DNA of 64,000 bases from Aurantibacter_A sp039941195 (lineage in GTDB: Bacteria > Bacteroidota > Bacteroidia > Flavobacteriales > Flavobacteriaceae), in NCBI RefSeq assembly GCF_039941195.1, contig NZ_JBDVFA010000039.1:1-64000 (forward strand), in the 5' to 3' direction. Below the pieces are notes generated by a model. The model saw only the letters and a list, made by a program, of their open reading frames with translations. It had not been told where the DNA came from and ran no database searches. A program made the position numbers and the translations under genes. Shown piece after piece: positions 1 through 8,967 of the stretch. Position 1 is the first letter of the stretch, and each line of letters begins with the position of its first letter.

Positions 1-3000
1 TTTTATTTACCCCGTTCCCGGTCAATGTTGCTGTATAATTGTAATTAGCAACAGCCAAAACAGTTACGCTACCATTAGCAGTATTTACACAAGATTCGCC
101 TTTAGCAGACACACTAAAATTAGTACTAGGTAATGAGAAAATTTCGCATCCTGTTACATCAACCGCTGTGCCAAATGGAGTATTTGGGCATTGGTCATCT
201 ACATTAATTACGCCATCATTATCATCGTCATTAGGGTTATTAGGAATACTACCACCAATACTTACGGTAAAGTTTTTTGTGGAACCATCTTCCGCAGTTA
301 CTGTATATGTAACGGGGTTCGTAAAATTGTTCGCAGATACACCACTTTGTTGATTAACACCCGAAACAGCAATTGAGGCGCTCGCGGAAATAGCGAAAGT
401 TGCAACTAAATTTTCTGGATTAATGTTACTTGGAAGAGTTACCGAAATTTCATTCCCATTAATTGAAGCCACTGTAGGTGGCGCCGTTATATTAAATCGG
501 AAATCAGTAATTTCTTTTTCACTACTTAAGGTACTTCTAGAACCTACGGTATACCAAATACCCCATTTACCATCTGGAATTAATTCGGAAGCATTGCCAG
601 ACGGACTAATTCTATCTGCAGCCATATTGATGGTCAAAATATTTTCATCACTACCATTAAAAGTGTCAAATATGATTTTATCATCTGTTTTTGAATAATT
701 AGGGAATCCTAATTTGTTATTTTCATAGACAGTTTTCACATCACCGGTCTCAATATTTGCCGAAATTACTTCATAAACACCATTTAAAGTATCAAAATAA
801 TCGAAGGCTATAATATTACCTGAAGTTTTTGAAAATGATGGATTACCTATACTTACACCTTCGGGTAAATTGGTAAATATTTTTTGAATGCTACCATCAC
901 CATATGTATTGGTCTGATTGTCCCATACTTTCATTGCACCAACATCCCAATATTCTATATTCTCACCTTCACCGTTTCGCAAACTATTTAAGGCATCATA
1001 AATGAGATACTGCCCTGAATAATCCCATTCTAATGCATCCGGATATAATACTTCACCAGTTGTTACACCATCTGCAGAGGTAGGGTTATACAATTCAAAA
1101 GATCTTGAATCTCCACTTATTAAATCAGAAATAAAGATAACATTAGATTCATCATTTATAACTGCAGCTAATTTTGTTCCGTCTTTTGAAAGTGAAACGG
1201 CTGCCCAAATTGGTTCCGCCGATATTATGGTCTCCTCAATATTATTTAAATCAAGGCTTATGGCGTTTACAGTATTATCTTCAGTTACATAAATAGCTAA
1301 ACTACCATCATCGGCCACACTTGGTTTTCTATAAATTCCAGTTGTTGTTAATGCATAATATTCCGTCGCGGCTGTGTCAGACACGTATAAAGTATTTGGA
1401 TTATCAGTATCTATATCTAGACTAAGAATAAAATCATCACCGTTAGCAACCGGAACATCTCTATCAGTATCACTTCCTTCACCATCGGTAATTCCTACTG
1501 TATCAAAAGCATTTCTAACTGCAGTTACTTCAGATCCATTTTCACCATATAAATCTATTGCAGATTGAATTATAGCTAGCCGAAGATCTATAAATTGCGA
1601 CGACACCGTTAAATAATTATCCAATGCTCGGTAATAAATTTGCTCCGCTTTGTTTTTACTAATATCCGTTGCTACTAAATAATAAGCTCTGTTTAGTATA
1701 CCACTGTTAATATGAACACCTCCATTATCTGCGGTACCTGAATAATACTCACTCATATCTTTTGGCTGCCATCCTTCTTCATTAGAATTTACTCCGTTAT
1801 TTGGATTCTGCATATCGCGCATTGCACCCGAAGTAAAAACATTACTATTTACTACATCTTCACCCAATTGCCAATCATCACGATCAATCATTGTTCCAAA
1901 AATATCAGCAAAAGACTCATTAATTGCACCTGATTGATTTAAGTACTCGAGATTTGCTGTGGCCCCAATAACACCATGAGACATTTCATGCCCACCAACA
2001 TCTAAACTACCAGCTAAAGGTTTAAAGGCAACTTTACCATTACCATAAAACATTGCCTTTCCATTCCAAAATGCATTATCATAACCTTCCCCGTTTTCGT
2101 CACCTACATTTATAAAGGAAATAATTGTACCCCCTTGGCCATTTATTGAATTTCTATTAAATGTGTTTTTAAAATAGTTATATGAAACTTCAGCATTATA
2201 ATGTGCTGAAACTGCGGTTGGGTTATCCCAATTATTACTTATAGATGTAACATGATAAATGGCAACCCCTTCTTCTGGTGCTTCATTTCTTAAATCTAAT
2301 GTCATTATTGCTCCAACTGGGTTGTCTGGCATTTCAGATTGACTTTCATTAAACATTACCTCCGAAGCATTGATTAAATAATTTTTATCACCAACACTAT
2401 ATGTTTTTAACTGTCTATTTACGCCATTCAAGTCAACGCCATTACCATTTGTTGGAGGCACCAAAGCAGTCGAATGTGAATGACTATCTTCATTTAAACT
2501 ATGGTACAAAGTACAGGTATGATAATATTTATTAATTATTTGACCTGATTGAGCGTCAATAAAATATTCCCAGCGATCTTTTGGGTTTGGGAACACCGTT
2601 AAGTGTCTTGCTAAAATATTTTTTCCTTCAAAAGGATAAATTAAGAGCTCTTCTTCTAAGTCAGAATTTGTAAATTGAGAAAGACCCATAACTAAATTCT
2701 TATTATTTAATTTAGTTCCTAAATCCATTTCAACCGCTTGCAAAGCATCGGAAACAGATATTTTAGGTACTGTACTTTCAATTATAGGTGTTGGCTTATT
2801 TCTTCCGTTTAAAGCACTTACTTTCTTGCTTTCGTCAAAATGCAAAACCACTTCACTTCCATAAACTTTCACCCCCTGAAATACTTGTTGCAATTTAATA
2901 TGGGTCTGACCTAATTTATCAACCTTATTAGAAATCTCTTCAAACTCTGTAGTTGGGTCATTTATTTGAAGTAAATGTTTTACATCAATTAAATAATCAT

Positions 3001-3352
3001 TAATGGTGATTTCAAAAGATTGCTTTGCTGTTAAGGCTGCTGTTTCTCGTGTTGCTGAACTTTTTATAAACAAGGGCAAACCACTTTCTGATTTATTCAA
3101 AATTTTGTGTTCATACTTTGAAATTACAGATGCCCGATTAAAAACTGATGGCATTTGAAAATTCGTTCGTCCTATTTTACTCGAACTTGTTTTCTTAGCA
3201 ACCATTTTAAGTGTATTGAACTTTTTAACACTACCAATCTTGGCAGACACACCACTTTTGTGCTTTTTATCATCAAAAGAATCCTGAGCTAATAGTATAG
3301 ATGCAGAGAAAAAGCAACATATAAAAGCTAATATTTGTAGTTCTCGTTTCAT
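1..3352 (-). CDS. Secreted M4 (thermolysin-family) metalloprotease, C-terminus beyond the window
   Basis: An open frame of more than 1117 codons starts at the ATG at 3352 and runs off the left edge. It opens with a signal peptide (MKREL..., hydrophobic core, ending LLAQ). A long propeptide with a PepSY-like end follows. The catalytic domain has HEMSH at residues 455-459 (1976-1990), the third zinc ligand E479 in GAINESFAD, exactly 20 residues after the second His as in thermolysin, and a catalytic His near 547 in GGVHINSG. Downstream come a repeat region of propeller type, a DUF5018-like strand domain, a calcium-binding thrombospondin type 3 stretch (DDDNDGVINVDDQCPNTP) and the start of a module also found in the protease at 40141-43911. 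It is last in a three-gene unit, 3 bp after the lipoprotein. A type IX sorting domain is likely past the edge but not seen. Confidence 0.93.
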   Translation of the reverse strand, partial: MKRELQILAFICCFFSASILLAQDSFDDKKHKSGVSAKIGSVKKFNTLKMVAKKTSSSKIGRTNFQMPSVFNRASVISKYEHKILNKSESGLPLFIKSSATRETAALTAKQSFEITINDYLIDVKHLLQINDPTTEFEEISNKVDKLGQTHIKLQQVFQGVKVYGSEVVLHFDESKKVSALNGRNKPTPIIESTVPKISVSDALQAVEMDLGTKLNNKNLVMGLSQFTNSDLEEELLIYPFEGKNILARHLTVFPNPKDRWEYFIDAQSGQIINKYYHTCTLYHSLNEDSHSHSTALVPPTNGNGVDLNGVNRQLKTYSVGDKNYLINASEVMFNESQSEMPDNPVGAIMTLDLRNEAPEEGVAIYHVTSISNNWDNPTAVSAHYNAEVSYNYFKNTFNRNSINGQGGTIISFINVGDENGEGYDNAFWNGKAMFYGNGKVAFKPLAGSLDVGGHEMSHGVIGATANLEYLNQSGAINESFADIFGTMIDRDDWQLGEDVVNSNVFTSGAMRDMQNPNNGVNSNEEGWQPKDMSEYYSGTADNGGVHINSGILNRAYYLVATDISKNKAEQIYYRALDNYLTVSSQFIDLRLAIIQSAIDLYGENGSEVTAVRNAFDTVGITDGEGSDTDRDVPVANGDDFILSLDIDTDNPNTLYVSDTAATEYYALTTTGIYRKPSVADDGSLAIYVTEDNTVNAISLDLNNIEETIISAEPIWAAVSLSKDGTKLAAVINDESNVIFISDLISGDSRSFELYNPTSADGVTTGEVLYPDALEWDYSGQYLIYDALNSLRNGEGENIEYWDVGAMKVWDNQTNTYGDGSIQKIFTNLPEGVSIGNPSFSKTSGNIIAFDYFDTLNGVYEVISANIETGDVKTVYENNKLGFPNYSKTDDKIIFDTFNGSDENILTINMAADRISPSGNASELIPDGKWGIWYTVGSRSTLSSEKEITDFRFNITAPPTVASINGNEISVTLPSNINPENLVATFAISASASIAVSGVNQQSGVSANNFTNPVTYTVTAEDGSTKNFTVSIGGSIPNNPNDDDNDGVINVDDQCPNTPFGTAVDVTGCEIFSLPSTNFSVSAKGESCVNTANGSVTVLAVANYNYTATLTGNGVNK

Positions 3353-3355
3353 AAC

Positions 3356-3781
3356 TTATAATGCTATTAGTTTTTTTAGTTGCTTATAAAAATTCGAATA
3401 TTCATCGGAAATTTTGTAACCCTCAGAGCCCCATATAATTCTGTGTTTATTGTCTAAACTTACTTCCTCTAAAAAATAATATCGATTGCCTGGATGGTTA
3501 AAATCTAATTCAGAAATTGACAACTCTTGAAGTTTCAAAAAAATAAGCTTCGCCTCCTTTTTAGAGATCGCATCTAACTCAGTAACTTCTTTTGTTATAG
3601 AATTTGAGTAGAAAAGTTGACCATTTTCAATAAGCACATACGTATTCGTTGCACCGGTCATACCACCACCATTTCCGAAAACTATTTGTTTATCAGGTAA
3701 TTCCTCAAAAGTATATTGTTGCGATTTGCACCCTAAAAAAGTTAGCACTAGCATACAAGAAAACAGGAGTGTCAATTTCAT
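3356..3781 (-). CDS. Small lipoprotein of unknown function
   Basis: 141 residues. The N-terminus MKLTLLFSCMLVLTFLGC is a lipoprotein signal with lipobox LGC, so the mature protein is probably anchored in the outer membrane or periplasm. The remainder is a mixed alpha/beta domain with a Gly-rich turn (FGNGGGMTGA) and a C-terminal helix ending YKQLKKLIAL. I recognise no family or catalytic motif. It sits between an outer-membrane barrel gene (23 bp upstream) and the M4 protease gene (3 bp downstream), so the three are probably co-transcribed. A role beside the protease, for instance as inhibitor or surface partner, is only a guess from position. Confidence 0.8.
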   Translation of the reverse strand: MKLTLLFSCMLVLTFLGCKSQQYTFEELPDKQIVFGNGGGMTGATNTYVLIENGQLFYSNSITKEVTELDAISKKEAKLIFLKLQELSISELDFNHPGNRYYFLEEVSLDNKHRIIWGSEGYKISDEYSNFYKQLKKLIAL

Positions 3782-3804
3782 CTTTACATTTTTGTTTTTA
3801 TTGT

Positions 3805-4428
3805 TTATCCGCCAAACTGATAAGTCACTGTAAGCCTTACCACATTTAGTTTACTAACCAAACCATTGGTTTGATCACTTGAAAGATTTGCTATTCCAAT
3901 AGCCCCTGAAAGATCTACATTTAAAGATTCAAATAGTTTTACTCCAGCACCAATATTTAAGCCACCATCTAGTGTTTTATAAACATCAGAATCCTTATTA
4001 CCTATATCTAGCTTATTACCATTAGACTTTGCCGAAATCATATAAGCTACATAACCCCCACCAAGCGCATATAATCGCGCTTCGCTTCCAAGGTCTACTA
4101 CATAAATTTTTGCATTGAAAGGCATTTCAACAAATGATGTTTTTACTTTAGCATAATTTGTAACATTTGTAGATTCAATACTAAAAGTCTTTTGCGTAAA
4201 CATTAAAGCAGGTTCCAATGAAGCATTATCACCTAACTCTATTTCGTAACCAAAACCGGAATGAAAAGAGAAACCTGCATTAAATAATTGTTGCCCTGCA
4301 TTTGTGTCGCGATCTTTAAGTGTCCAGCTAGAAACTCCTAATCCAGCTTTCGCTCCAAATTGTGCATTTGCATTAAAACTTAATAATGTAATAGCCATTA
4401 CTAATAGTACTTTAACTTCCTTTTTCAT
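3805..4428 (-). CDS. Outer-membrane beta-barrel protein (porin/PorT-like, OMP_b-brl_2 type)
   Basis: 207 residues with a cleavable signal peptide (MKKEVKVLLVMAITLLSFNANA, then QFGAKAGLG). Alternating hydrophobic strands end in an aromatic pattern (VVRLTVTYQFGG), as in small eight- to ten-stranded Bacteroidetes barrels. Typical features are the opening FGAKAGLGVSSW, the strand LEPALMFTQKTFSIES and the Gly-rich GGLNIGAGVKLFESLNVDLSGAIGIANL. It is first of the minus-strand unit barrel, lipoprotein, M4 protease. Function is not predictable beyond an outer-membrane barrel. The divergent gap to the histidine kinase (4429-4629) holds promoters for both directions and a palindromic element. Confidence 0.82.
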   Translation of the reverse strand: MKKEVKVLLVMAITLLSFNANAQFGAKAGLGVSSWTLKDRDTNAGQQLFNAGFSFHSGFGYEIELGDNASLEPALMFTQKTFSIESTNVTNYAKVKTSFVEMPFNAKIYVVDLGSEARLYALGGGYVAYMISAKSNGNKLDIGNKDSDVYKTLDGGLNIGAGVKLFESLNVDLSGAIGIANLSSDQTNGLVSKLNVVRLTVTYQFGG

Positions 4429-4524
4429 AATTAAATGTTGTTTGTTATTTATTGATTAGAATTTGTCCTAATTTGATGTTAGCAAGGTATTTTGAAATGC
4501 TTGTTTCTGAAATACCATCTTGAT

Positions 4525-4552
4525 TGTATTTTTTTCTACTGGTTTTCCAGTA
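4525..4552. promoter_or_regulatory. Palindromic element upstream of the kinase gene, copy A
   Basis: The perfect inverted repeat TACTGG-TTTT-CCAGTA lies at 4537-4552. With its T-rich left flank, positions 4525-4548 are identical over 24 bases to 7296-7319. It stands about 80 bp before the histidine kinase start. I infer an operator, most simply for the LuxR-type regulator encoded just downstream. A hairpin role cannot be excluded. Confidence 0.5.
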
Positions 4553-4607
4553 TATTGATTACAGGGTGTTTATAGTGACCTATAGATATAGTATATTGGC
4601 ACTAGAT

Positions 4608-4623
4608 TAGTAGAAAACCAGAT
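4608..4623. promoter_or_regulatory. Degenerate copy of the palindromic element next to the kinase start
   Basis: TAGTAG-AAAA-CCAGAT matches the reverse complement of copy A (TACTGG-AAAA-CCAGTA) at 8 of 12 arm positions and ends 6 bp before the ATG at 4630. It may be a second, weaker half of an operator pair. Given the loose match this is tentative. Confidence 0.3.
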
Positions 4624-4629
4624 ACTTTA

Positions 4630-6633
4630 ATGCGTTCAATTATTTACATTTTAATACTATTGCTATCCTTTGCTAGTTCGGCTCAAACTGGTCGAGAACA
4701 GCGAATTGATAGTTTAGAAAATGCGCTTAAAATAGCTTCGCACGATACCACACGTGTTAACATTCTGAGTGAATTAGCAAGAAGTTATGGAGGCGTAGAT
4801 TCTTTAAAATGTTTTGAAAACGGTTTTAAGGCTATCGCTTTAAGCAAAAAGACCAACTATTTAAAAGGAATGGCCGATGCAAATATTAATGTGGCTGGTG
4901 GTTATCTTGATTATTTTGATGCAGAAAATGCCAAAAAGTATTTTGTAAGAGGAAATTCTTTTGCAGACAAACTAATAGCAAAAGACTCATCTGCAGGCAA
5001 CATGAAAATATGGTTGCGTGGTATTTACAATTTAGGTGTGGCTTATGGTTATGAAGGCAACGTAGAAAAAGAAATCGAAACTATTGCAAGGACCATACCT
5101 ATTGCTCAGAAAATGGGCGATAAAATGTTTGTAGCTAATGGCAATACTAGCTTAGCCATAAAATATGGGAATATTTCTCTTCTGGAGAGATCCTATGAGA
5201 TGTTTACCATAAGCCAAAAGCAATATGAAGAAGTAGGCTCACCAGAAGATATGATATATCACAGCTTAGCCTTTACAACTACATTGGTTGAAATGGATTC
5301 TTTAGAACGTATGAAAACAGTGCTAGATATAGCTAAAGAAAATTTAGATAAGATTCCAAACTCATTTTATCAAGGTCCTTATTACGGAGAACTTGGTCTG
5401 TATTATGGAAAAATAGGAAAATATAAGCGAGCATTAGATGCCCTAGACAAGTCTTATGATTTTTGTGAGGCGAATAAAACAAATTATTATATAAAGTTAC
5501 TCTATCAACGATATGCGATTATTTACGAAAAAATGGGTGATTTTGCTAAAGCCAAAGATTACACCTTAAAGTATATCAACTTTAGTGATACAAAACATAC
5601 TAAAGATGATATAATCGGTTCTTATTTTAGACTTGCCAATTATGAAGCTGCCCTAAACAATTACAAGTCTGCTTACAATTACTTAAAAGATTTTTCGATA
5701 GCCAGAGATTCAATTCGAGAAGAGAATTTGGATAATGCTATGCAACAGCTTGAAATACAATACAAAACTGCTACTAAGGAAAAAGAGATTCTTGCCCTTA
5801 AAAATGAAAAAAGTGAAGCTGCGCTAAACCTTGAAAAGAAAAAATCTCAAACATATATGTTAGGTGCTGTAGCAAGCATACTTGCCTTACTGCTTTTTAT
5901 TGGGTACTACGGCTATAATAGTAAACTAAGAAGCGCCAAAAAAAAGGAGCTAAAACAAGAAGCAGAAGTGGCGTACTTAAAACAAGAACAACAAAACAAA
6001 GTGTTTTCTGCAATGATTGAAGGCCAAGAAAAAGAGAGAAAAAGACTTGCTATCGACTTACATGATGGTTTGGGCGGAAGGCTGTCTGGTATAAGCCTTA
6101 ACCTTTCCAAACTAAATAAAGATGAACCCAAAGAATACCCGAAGGTTCAACTGCAAAAAGTTATGAAAGATTTGGACGATTCACTCACTGAACTCCGCTC
6201 TATTGCTCGAAATATGATGCCTGAAACCTTAGTTAAATTTGGATTGCAGGCAGCACTTAAAGATTATTGCAGTAGTATGACAGGAAGTGACACTAAAGTA
6301 ACGTTACAATTTTATGGAACTGAAAAAGATATAAACTTAAATCAACAGGTTACTATGTATCGTGTAATACAAGAACTTATAAATAATGCGATAAAACACG
6401 CAAATGCTTCAGAGGTTTTGGTGCAATATATGCGCGATGGAAATAAAGTTGACATTACTGTAGAAGACAATGGTACGGGCTTTAATAAGGATAAACTTGT
6501 GTACAAAGAAGGCGGTATGGGAATAGATAATCTAAGAACTAGAGTAGCTTATTTAAAAGGCGATTTAGAATTTCATTCAGAAGCAAATGAAGGAACCACA
6601 GTTAATGTTCAAATTACAGTAGATGCAGCATAA
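4630..6633 (+). CDS. TPR-containing sensor histidine kinase (HisKA_3 type)
   Basis: 667 residues. A signal peptide (MRSIIYILILLLSFASSAQ) leads into a periplasmic region of about 350 residues of tetratricopeptide repeats, then a coiled segment, one membrane helix at about 405-427 (YMLGAVASILALLLFIGYYG) and a second coiled linker. The dimerisation/phosphoacceptor helix of HisKA_3 type follows (EKERKRLAIDLHDGLGGRL, phosphorylated His at 478). The ATPase domain carries an N box (ELINNAIKHA) and G boxes (VEDNGTGFN, GGMGIDNLRTR). Its partner is the response regulator that overlaps its 3' end by 11 bases. The TPR sensor probably detects a peptide or protein ligand in the periplasm; the signal is unknown. 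Confidence 0.95.
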   Translation: MRSIIYILILLLSFASSAQTGREQRIDSLENALKIASHDTTRVNILSELARSYGGVDSLKCFENGFKAIALSKKTNYLKGMADANINVAGGYLDYFDAENAKKYFVRGNSFADKLIAKDSSAGNMKIWLRGIYNLGVAYGYEGNVEKEIETIARTIPIAQKMGDKMFVANGNTSLAIKYGNISLLERSYEMFTISQKQYEEVGSPEDMIYHSLAFTTTLVEMDSLERMKTVLDIAKENLDKIPNSFYQGPYYGELGLYYGKIGKYKRALDALDKSYDFCEANKTNYYIKLLYQRYAIIYEKMGDFAKAKDYTLKYINFSDTKHTKDDIIGSYFRLANYEAALNNYKSAYNYLKDFSIARDSIREENLDNAMQQLEIQYKTATKEKEILALKNEKSEAALNLEKKKSQTYMLGAVASILALLLFIGYYGYNSKLRSAKKKELKQEAEVAYLKQEQQNKVFSAMIEGQEKERKRLAIDLHDGLGGRLSGISLNLSKLNKDEPKEYPKVQLQKVMKDLDDSLTELRSIARNMMPETLVKFGLQAALKDYCSSMTGSDTKVTLQFYGTEKDINLNQQVTMYRVIQELINNAIKHANASEVLVQYMRDGNKVDITVEDNGTGFNKDKLVYKEGGMGIDNLRTRVAYLKGDLEFHSEANEGTTVNVQITVDAA

Positions 6634-7258
6634 GCCAATTCATATATTAATTGTTGATGACCATCCTATGGTTATCGAAGGGCTAAAAACATTGTTAAGC
6701 GATGATATACGAGTAAGTGTCAAAACACATTTTGTAAATGGCACCGACACTCTTGCTTTTTTAAAAAACAATACGGTTGATGTTATTCTCTTAGATGTAA
6801 ATTTACCAGATATTAATGGCGTAGAAATGGTCACAAAAATTCTTAATCTTAGAGCAAATATTGGAATAATAGGACTTAGCACTTACAGCGAACCAAGTAT
6901 TATTAATCAGATGATTAAAAATGGTGTGAAAGGATATTTGCTTAAAAATGCTACTGCCGATGAGCTAGTAAATGCTATTACACAAGTTGATGATGGAAAT
7001 TTTTATTTTGGTAGCGAAGTACAAAAAATTTTAGCAGATTCAGTAACTCAAGAAAGTCGTGATTTACCCAAACTCACCAGAAGAGAAAAACATATATTAA
7101 AGCTGATTGCAGAAGGAAAAACAACCAACACCATCGCTGATGAATTATTTATAAGTCCGCTAACTGTAGAAACACACAGACGCAATCTCATGCAAAAACT
7201 GGAAGTTTCAAATGCTGCCTCATTAATCAAGATTGCCGTTGAAAAAAAGTTGATTTAA
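6623..7258 (+). CDS. NarL/FixJ-family response regulator (LuxR-type DNA binding)
   Basis: 211 residues: receiver domain with acidic pocket IVDDHP near the N-terminus, phosphorylation site in VILLDVNLPDING (about residue 57) and conserved Lys in GYLLKNAT. A LuxR helix-turn-helix spans about 150-211 (LTRREKHILKLIAEGKTTNTIADELFISPLTVETHRRNL). The ATG lies inside the end of the kinase gene (11-base overlap), so the pair is translationally coupled. Regulators of this class bind short palindromes as dimers. The TACTGG-N4-CCAGTA elements before the kinase and just after this gene are the obvious candidate sites. Confidence 0.96.
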   Translation: MQHKPIHILIVDDHPMVIEGLKTLLSDDIRVSVKTHFVNGTDTLAFLKNNTVDVILLDVNLPDINGVEMVTKILNLRANIGIIGLSTYSEPSIINQMIKNGVKGYLLKNATADELVNAITQVDDGNFYFGSEVQKILADSVTQESRDLPKLTRREKHILKLIAEGKTTNTIADELFISPLTVETHRRNLMQKLEVSNAASLIKIAVEKKLI

Positions 7259-7616
7259 CCACTTGTTATCTTTCAAAAAAACATACCCTAATCCATGTAT
7301 TTTTTTCTACTGGTTTTCCGGTATTTTTTGACCCTTTTTTCTTTATTGCAAAAAAAAATTCCAACTTGCTACAAGACTTAATGCTAGAAGCTAGTCTTGA
7401 ATAACTTACGGCCTTTATCAGGAAAAAGTATTATGCATGCATTTTATCGAGCTTTATGCTGTTTAAACTGATAAATCACCTGTAAAATACAGTGCTTGCA
7501 TCATTTATCTTATTTTAAATTTATTATAGATTATTAAGTATTCAAGCAAAAGGCAGCGCAGTATTTACGATGCCGTATTTCGAAGCAAACACTACTTTTT
7601 ATAATTAGAGGAATTT
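7259..7616. other. 358-bp intergenic region
   Basis: No open frame of gene-like composition is seen. Apart from palindromic element copy B near its left end, it contains an imperfect inverted repeat around AAGACT...AGTCTT (about 7374-7400), which could end the kinase-regulator transcript, and AT-rich sequence that must hold the promoter of 7617-7958. A small RNA is possible but nothing shows one. Confidence 0.4.
7296..7323. promoter_or_regulatory. Palindromic element after the response regulator, copy B
   Basis: TACTGG-TTTT-CCGGTA at 7308-7323 differs from copy A by one base in the right arm. The identity with copy A extends over 24 bases (7296-7319). It lies 37 bp after the regulator stop and about 295 bp before the next gene. 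It could act as an operator for 7617-7958, as a transcript hairpin, or be half of a direct-repeat pair bracketing the kinase-regulator module. Confidence 0.45.
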
Positions 7617-7958
7617 ATGTTAGATAATATTGAAAGACCATTAGCCATAAAAATTATTTGTGCTCTTGGATTAATGGAAATACTGCTAATTTTATTTTCA
7701 ATATATACTATGCCAGACCATCTAGTTGCCAGTTGGTATCCTCCTTATAAAATTATTACAGCAATAGTCGCACTCTCTTGTGCAATGGCCTTTTGGCATA
7801 TGCTAAAATTCACCATATATTTTTACACAGCCTACTTCATCTTAAATCAAGTAATGCTATATCAATTTGGTGTTAGCTCCATTTATTTTATGATCATACC
7901 TGTTATAATAATTCTTATTGGTTGGATACCTTTTAAAAAACCATCTATTAGCAATTAG
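7617..7958 (+). CDS. Small integral membrane protein of unknown function
   Basis: 113 residues forming four predicted membrane helices: about 8-28 (LAIKIICALGLMEILLILFSI), 46-63 (IITAIVALSCAMAFWHML), 65-85 and 88-106 (IYFMIIPVIIILIGWIPF). There is no signal peptide, cofactor motif or recognised domain. Composition matches the neighbours. It stands alone between the two-component pair and the DUF1080 gene. The upstream gap includes palindromic element copy B, so control by the adjacent regulator is possible but unproven. Confidence 0.65.
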   Translation: MLDNIERPLAIKIICALGLMEILLILFSIYTMPDHLVASWYPPYKIITAIVALSCAMAFWHMLKFTIYFYTAYFILNQVMLYQFGVSSIYFMIIPVIIILIGWIPFKKPSISN

Positions 7959-8070
7959 ATTATTAATTGCATTGTAAACGAACACTATAAATCGAGAATA
8001 AAATCCTTCTCTTTAGATATCTTCTTAGTTATATTGTTATTTTTAAAATCAATATAACTATTAAAAACCC

Positions 8071-8892
8071 ATGCAAGCATCCAAGACTAAATACCTAAAC
8101 ATCTTGTTTTTCACCATTACACTACTAATAGTAATTTCTTGCAAGGAAAAACAACCCAAAAAACTTGAAGTAGATGAAGAAAAATCAGAAAATGAGTGGA
8201 CTGCTATTTTTAATGGTAAAGATTTATCAGGATGGACTATGAAAATAAATGGCTATCCATTAGCTGAAAATTTTGGAAACACCTTTAGGGTTGAAGATGG
8301 AATCTTAAGTATTAGATATGATGAATATGGTCCAGAACTTGGTGAGCGGTTTGGAGCACTGTTCTATGACAAAGTATTAACAAATTACAGATTAAAGGTA
8401 GAATACCGATTTGTTGGTGAAACCGCAGCAGGAGCTCCTGAATGGGGATATCGCGATAGTGGTGTTCAAATTCACACACAACCACCCAATACGGTTAAAT
8501 TAAATCAACGCTTCCCTATATGTTTAGAATACAATCTGCATGGTGGCAACGGTGTTGACGAAAGACCATTGGGTGCGATTTGTGGCATAGGTACTCACGT
8601 CGAAATTGACGGTGTTAAAAGCACCTCATCTTGTACTCCAGCCAGGGTTGCCCGAACTTTTCATGGTGACCAATGGGTGATCGTAGAAATTGATGTAAAT
8701 GAAGGAAAAATGAAACATTTCGTCAATGGTGAAGAAATTATGAGTTATTCAAATCCTACATACAATCCTGAAAATGAATACGCAAAAGCATTTATAAAGA
8801 ATGGAAATGATTCAGTAAAAAGCGGGTACATTTCTTTTCAATCCAATAGCCACCCAATCGACTTTAGAAAAATAGAATTACTTGAGTATTAA
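8071..8892 (+). CDS. DUF1080 (3-keto-disaccharide hydrolase family) lipoprotein
   Basis: 273 residues. The signal peptide has lipobox VISC (Cys at about residue 24), then an acidic linker and one DUF1080 domain from about 43 to the end. The family signature EWTAIFNGKDLSGWTM opens it, followed by FRVEDGILSIRY, the YRLKVEYRF strand, a SGVQIH segment and the closing strand GYISFQSNSHPIDFRKIEL. Members are concanavalin-like jelly-roll proteins that hydrolyse or eliminate 3-keto-glycosides made by oxidoreductases. An SDR enzyme and a Gfo/Idh/MocA oxidoreductase follow directly, which fits such a pathway. The substrate is unknown. Confidence 0.88.
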   Translation: MQASKTKYLNILFFTITLLIVISCKEKQPKKLEVDEEKSENEWTAIFNGKDLSGWTMKINGYPLAENFGNTFRVEDGILSIRYDEYGPELGERFGALFYDKVLTNYRLKVEYRFVGETAAGAPEWGYRDSGVQIHTQPPNTVKLNQRFPICLEYNLHGGNGVDERPLGAICGIGTHVEIDGVKSTSSCTPARVARTFHGDQWVIVEIDVNEGKMKHFVNGEEIMSYSNPTYNPENEYAKAFIKNGNDSVKSGYISFQSNSHPIDFRKIELLEY

Positions 8893-8967
8893 ATAAAATC
8901 GATTATATCCTAAAAAGTATTTCTATTTTGGATTTAGAAATTCTATCCTAATATTTAAACAGATACC

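Noticed and set aside
4525..7323. Kinase-regulator module as an active transposon bounded by direct repeats
   Set aside because: No transposase, terminal inverted repeats or target duplication is seen; operators for the encoded regulator explain the repeats more simply.
7374..7400. Small RNA or riboswitch in the 358-bp gap
   Set aside because: Only an imperfect hairpin is visible and no known riboswitch core could be recognised.
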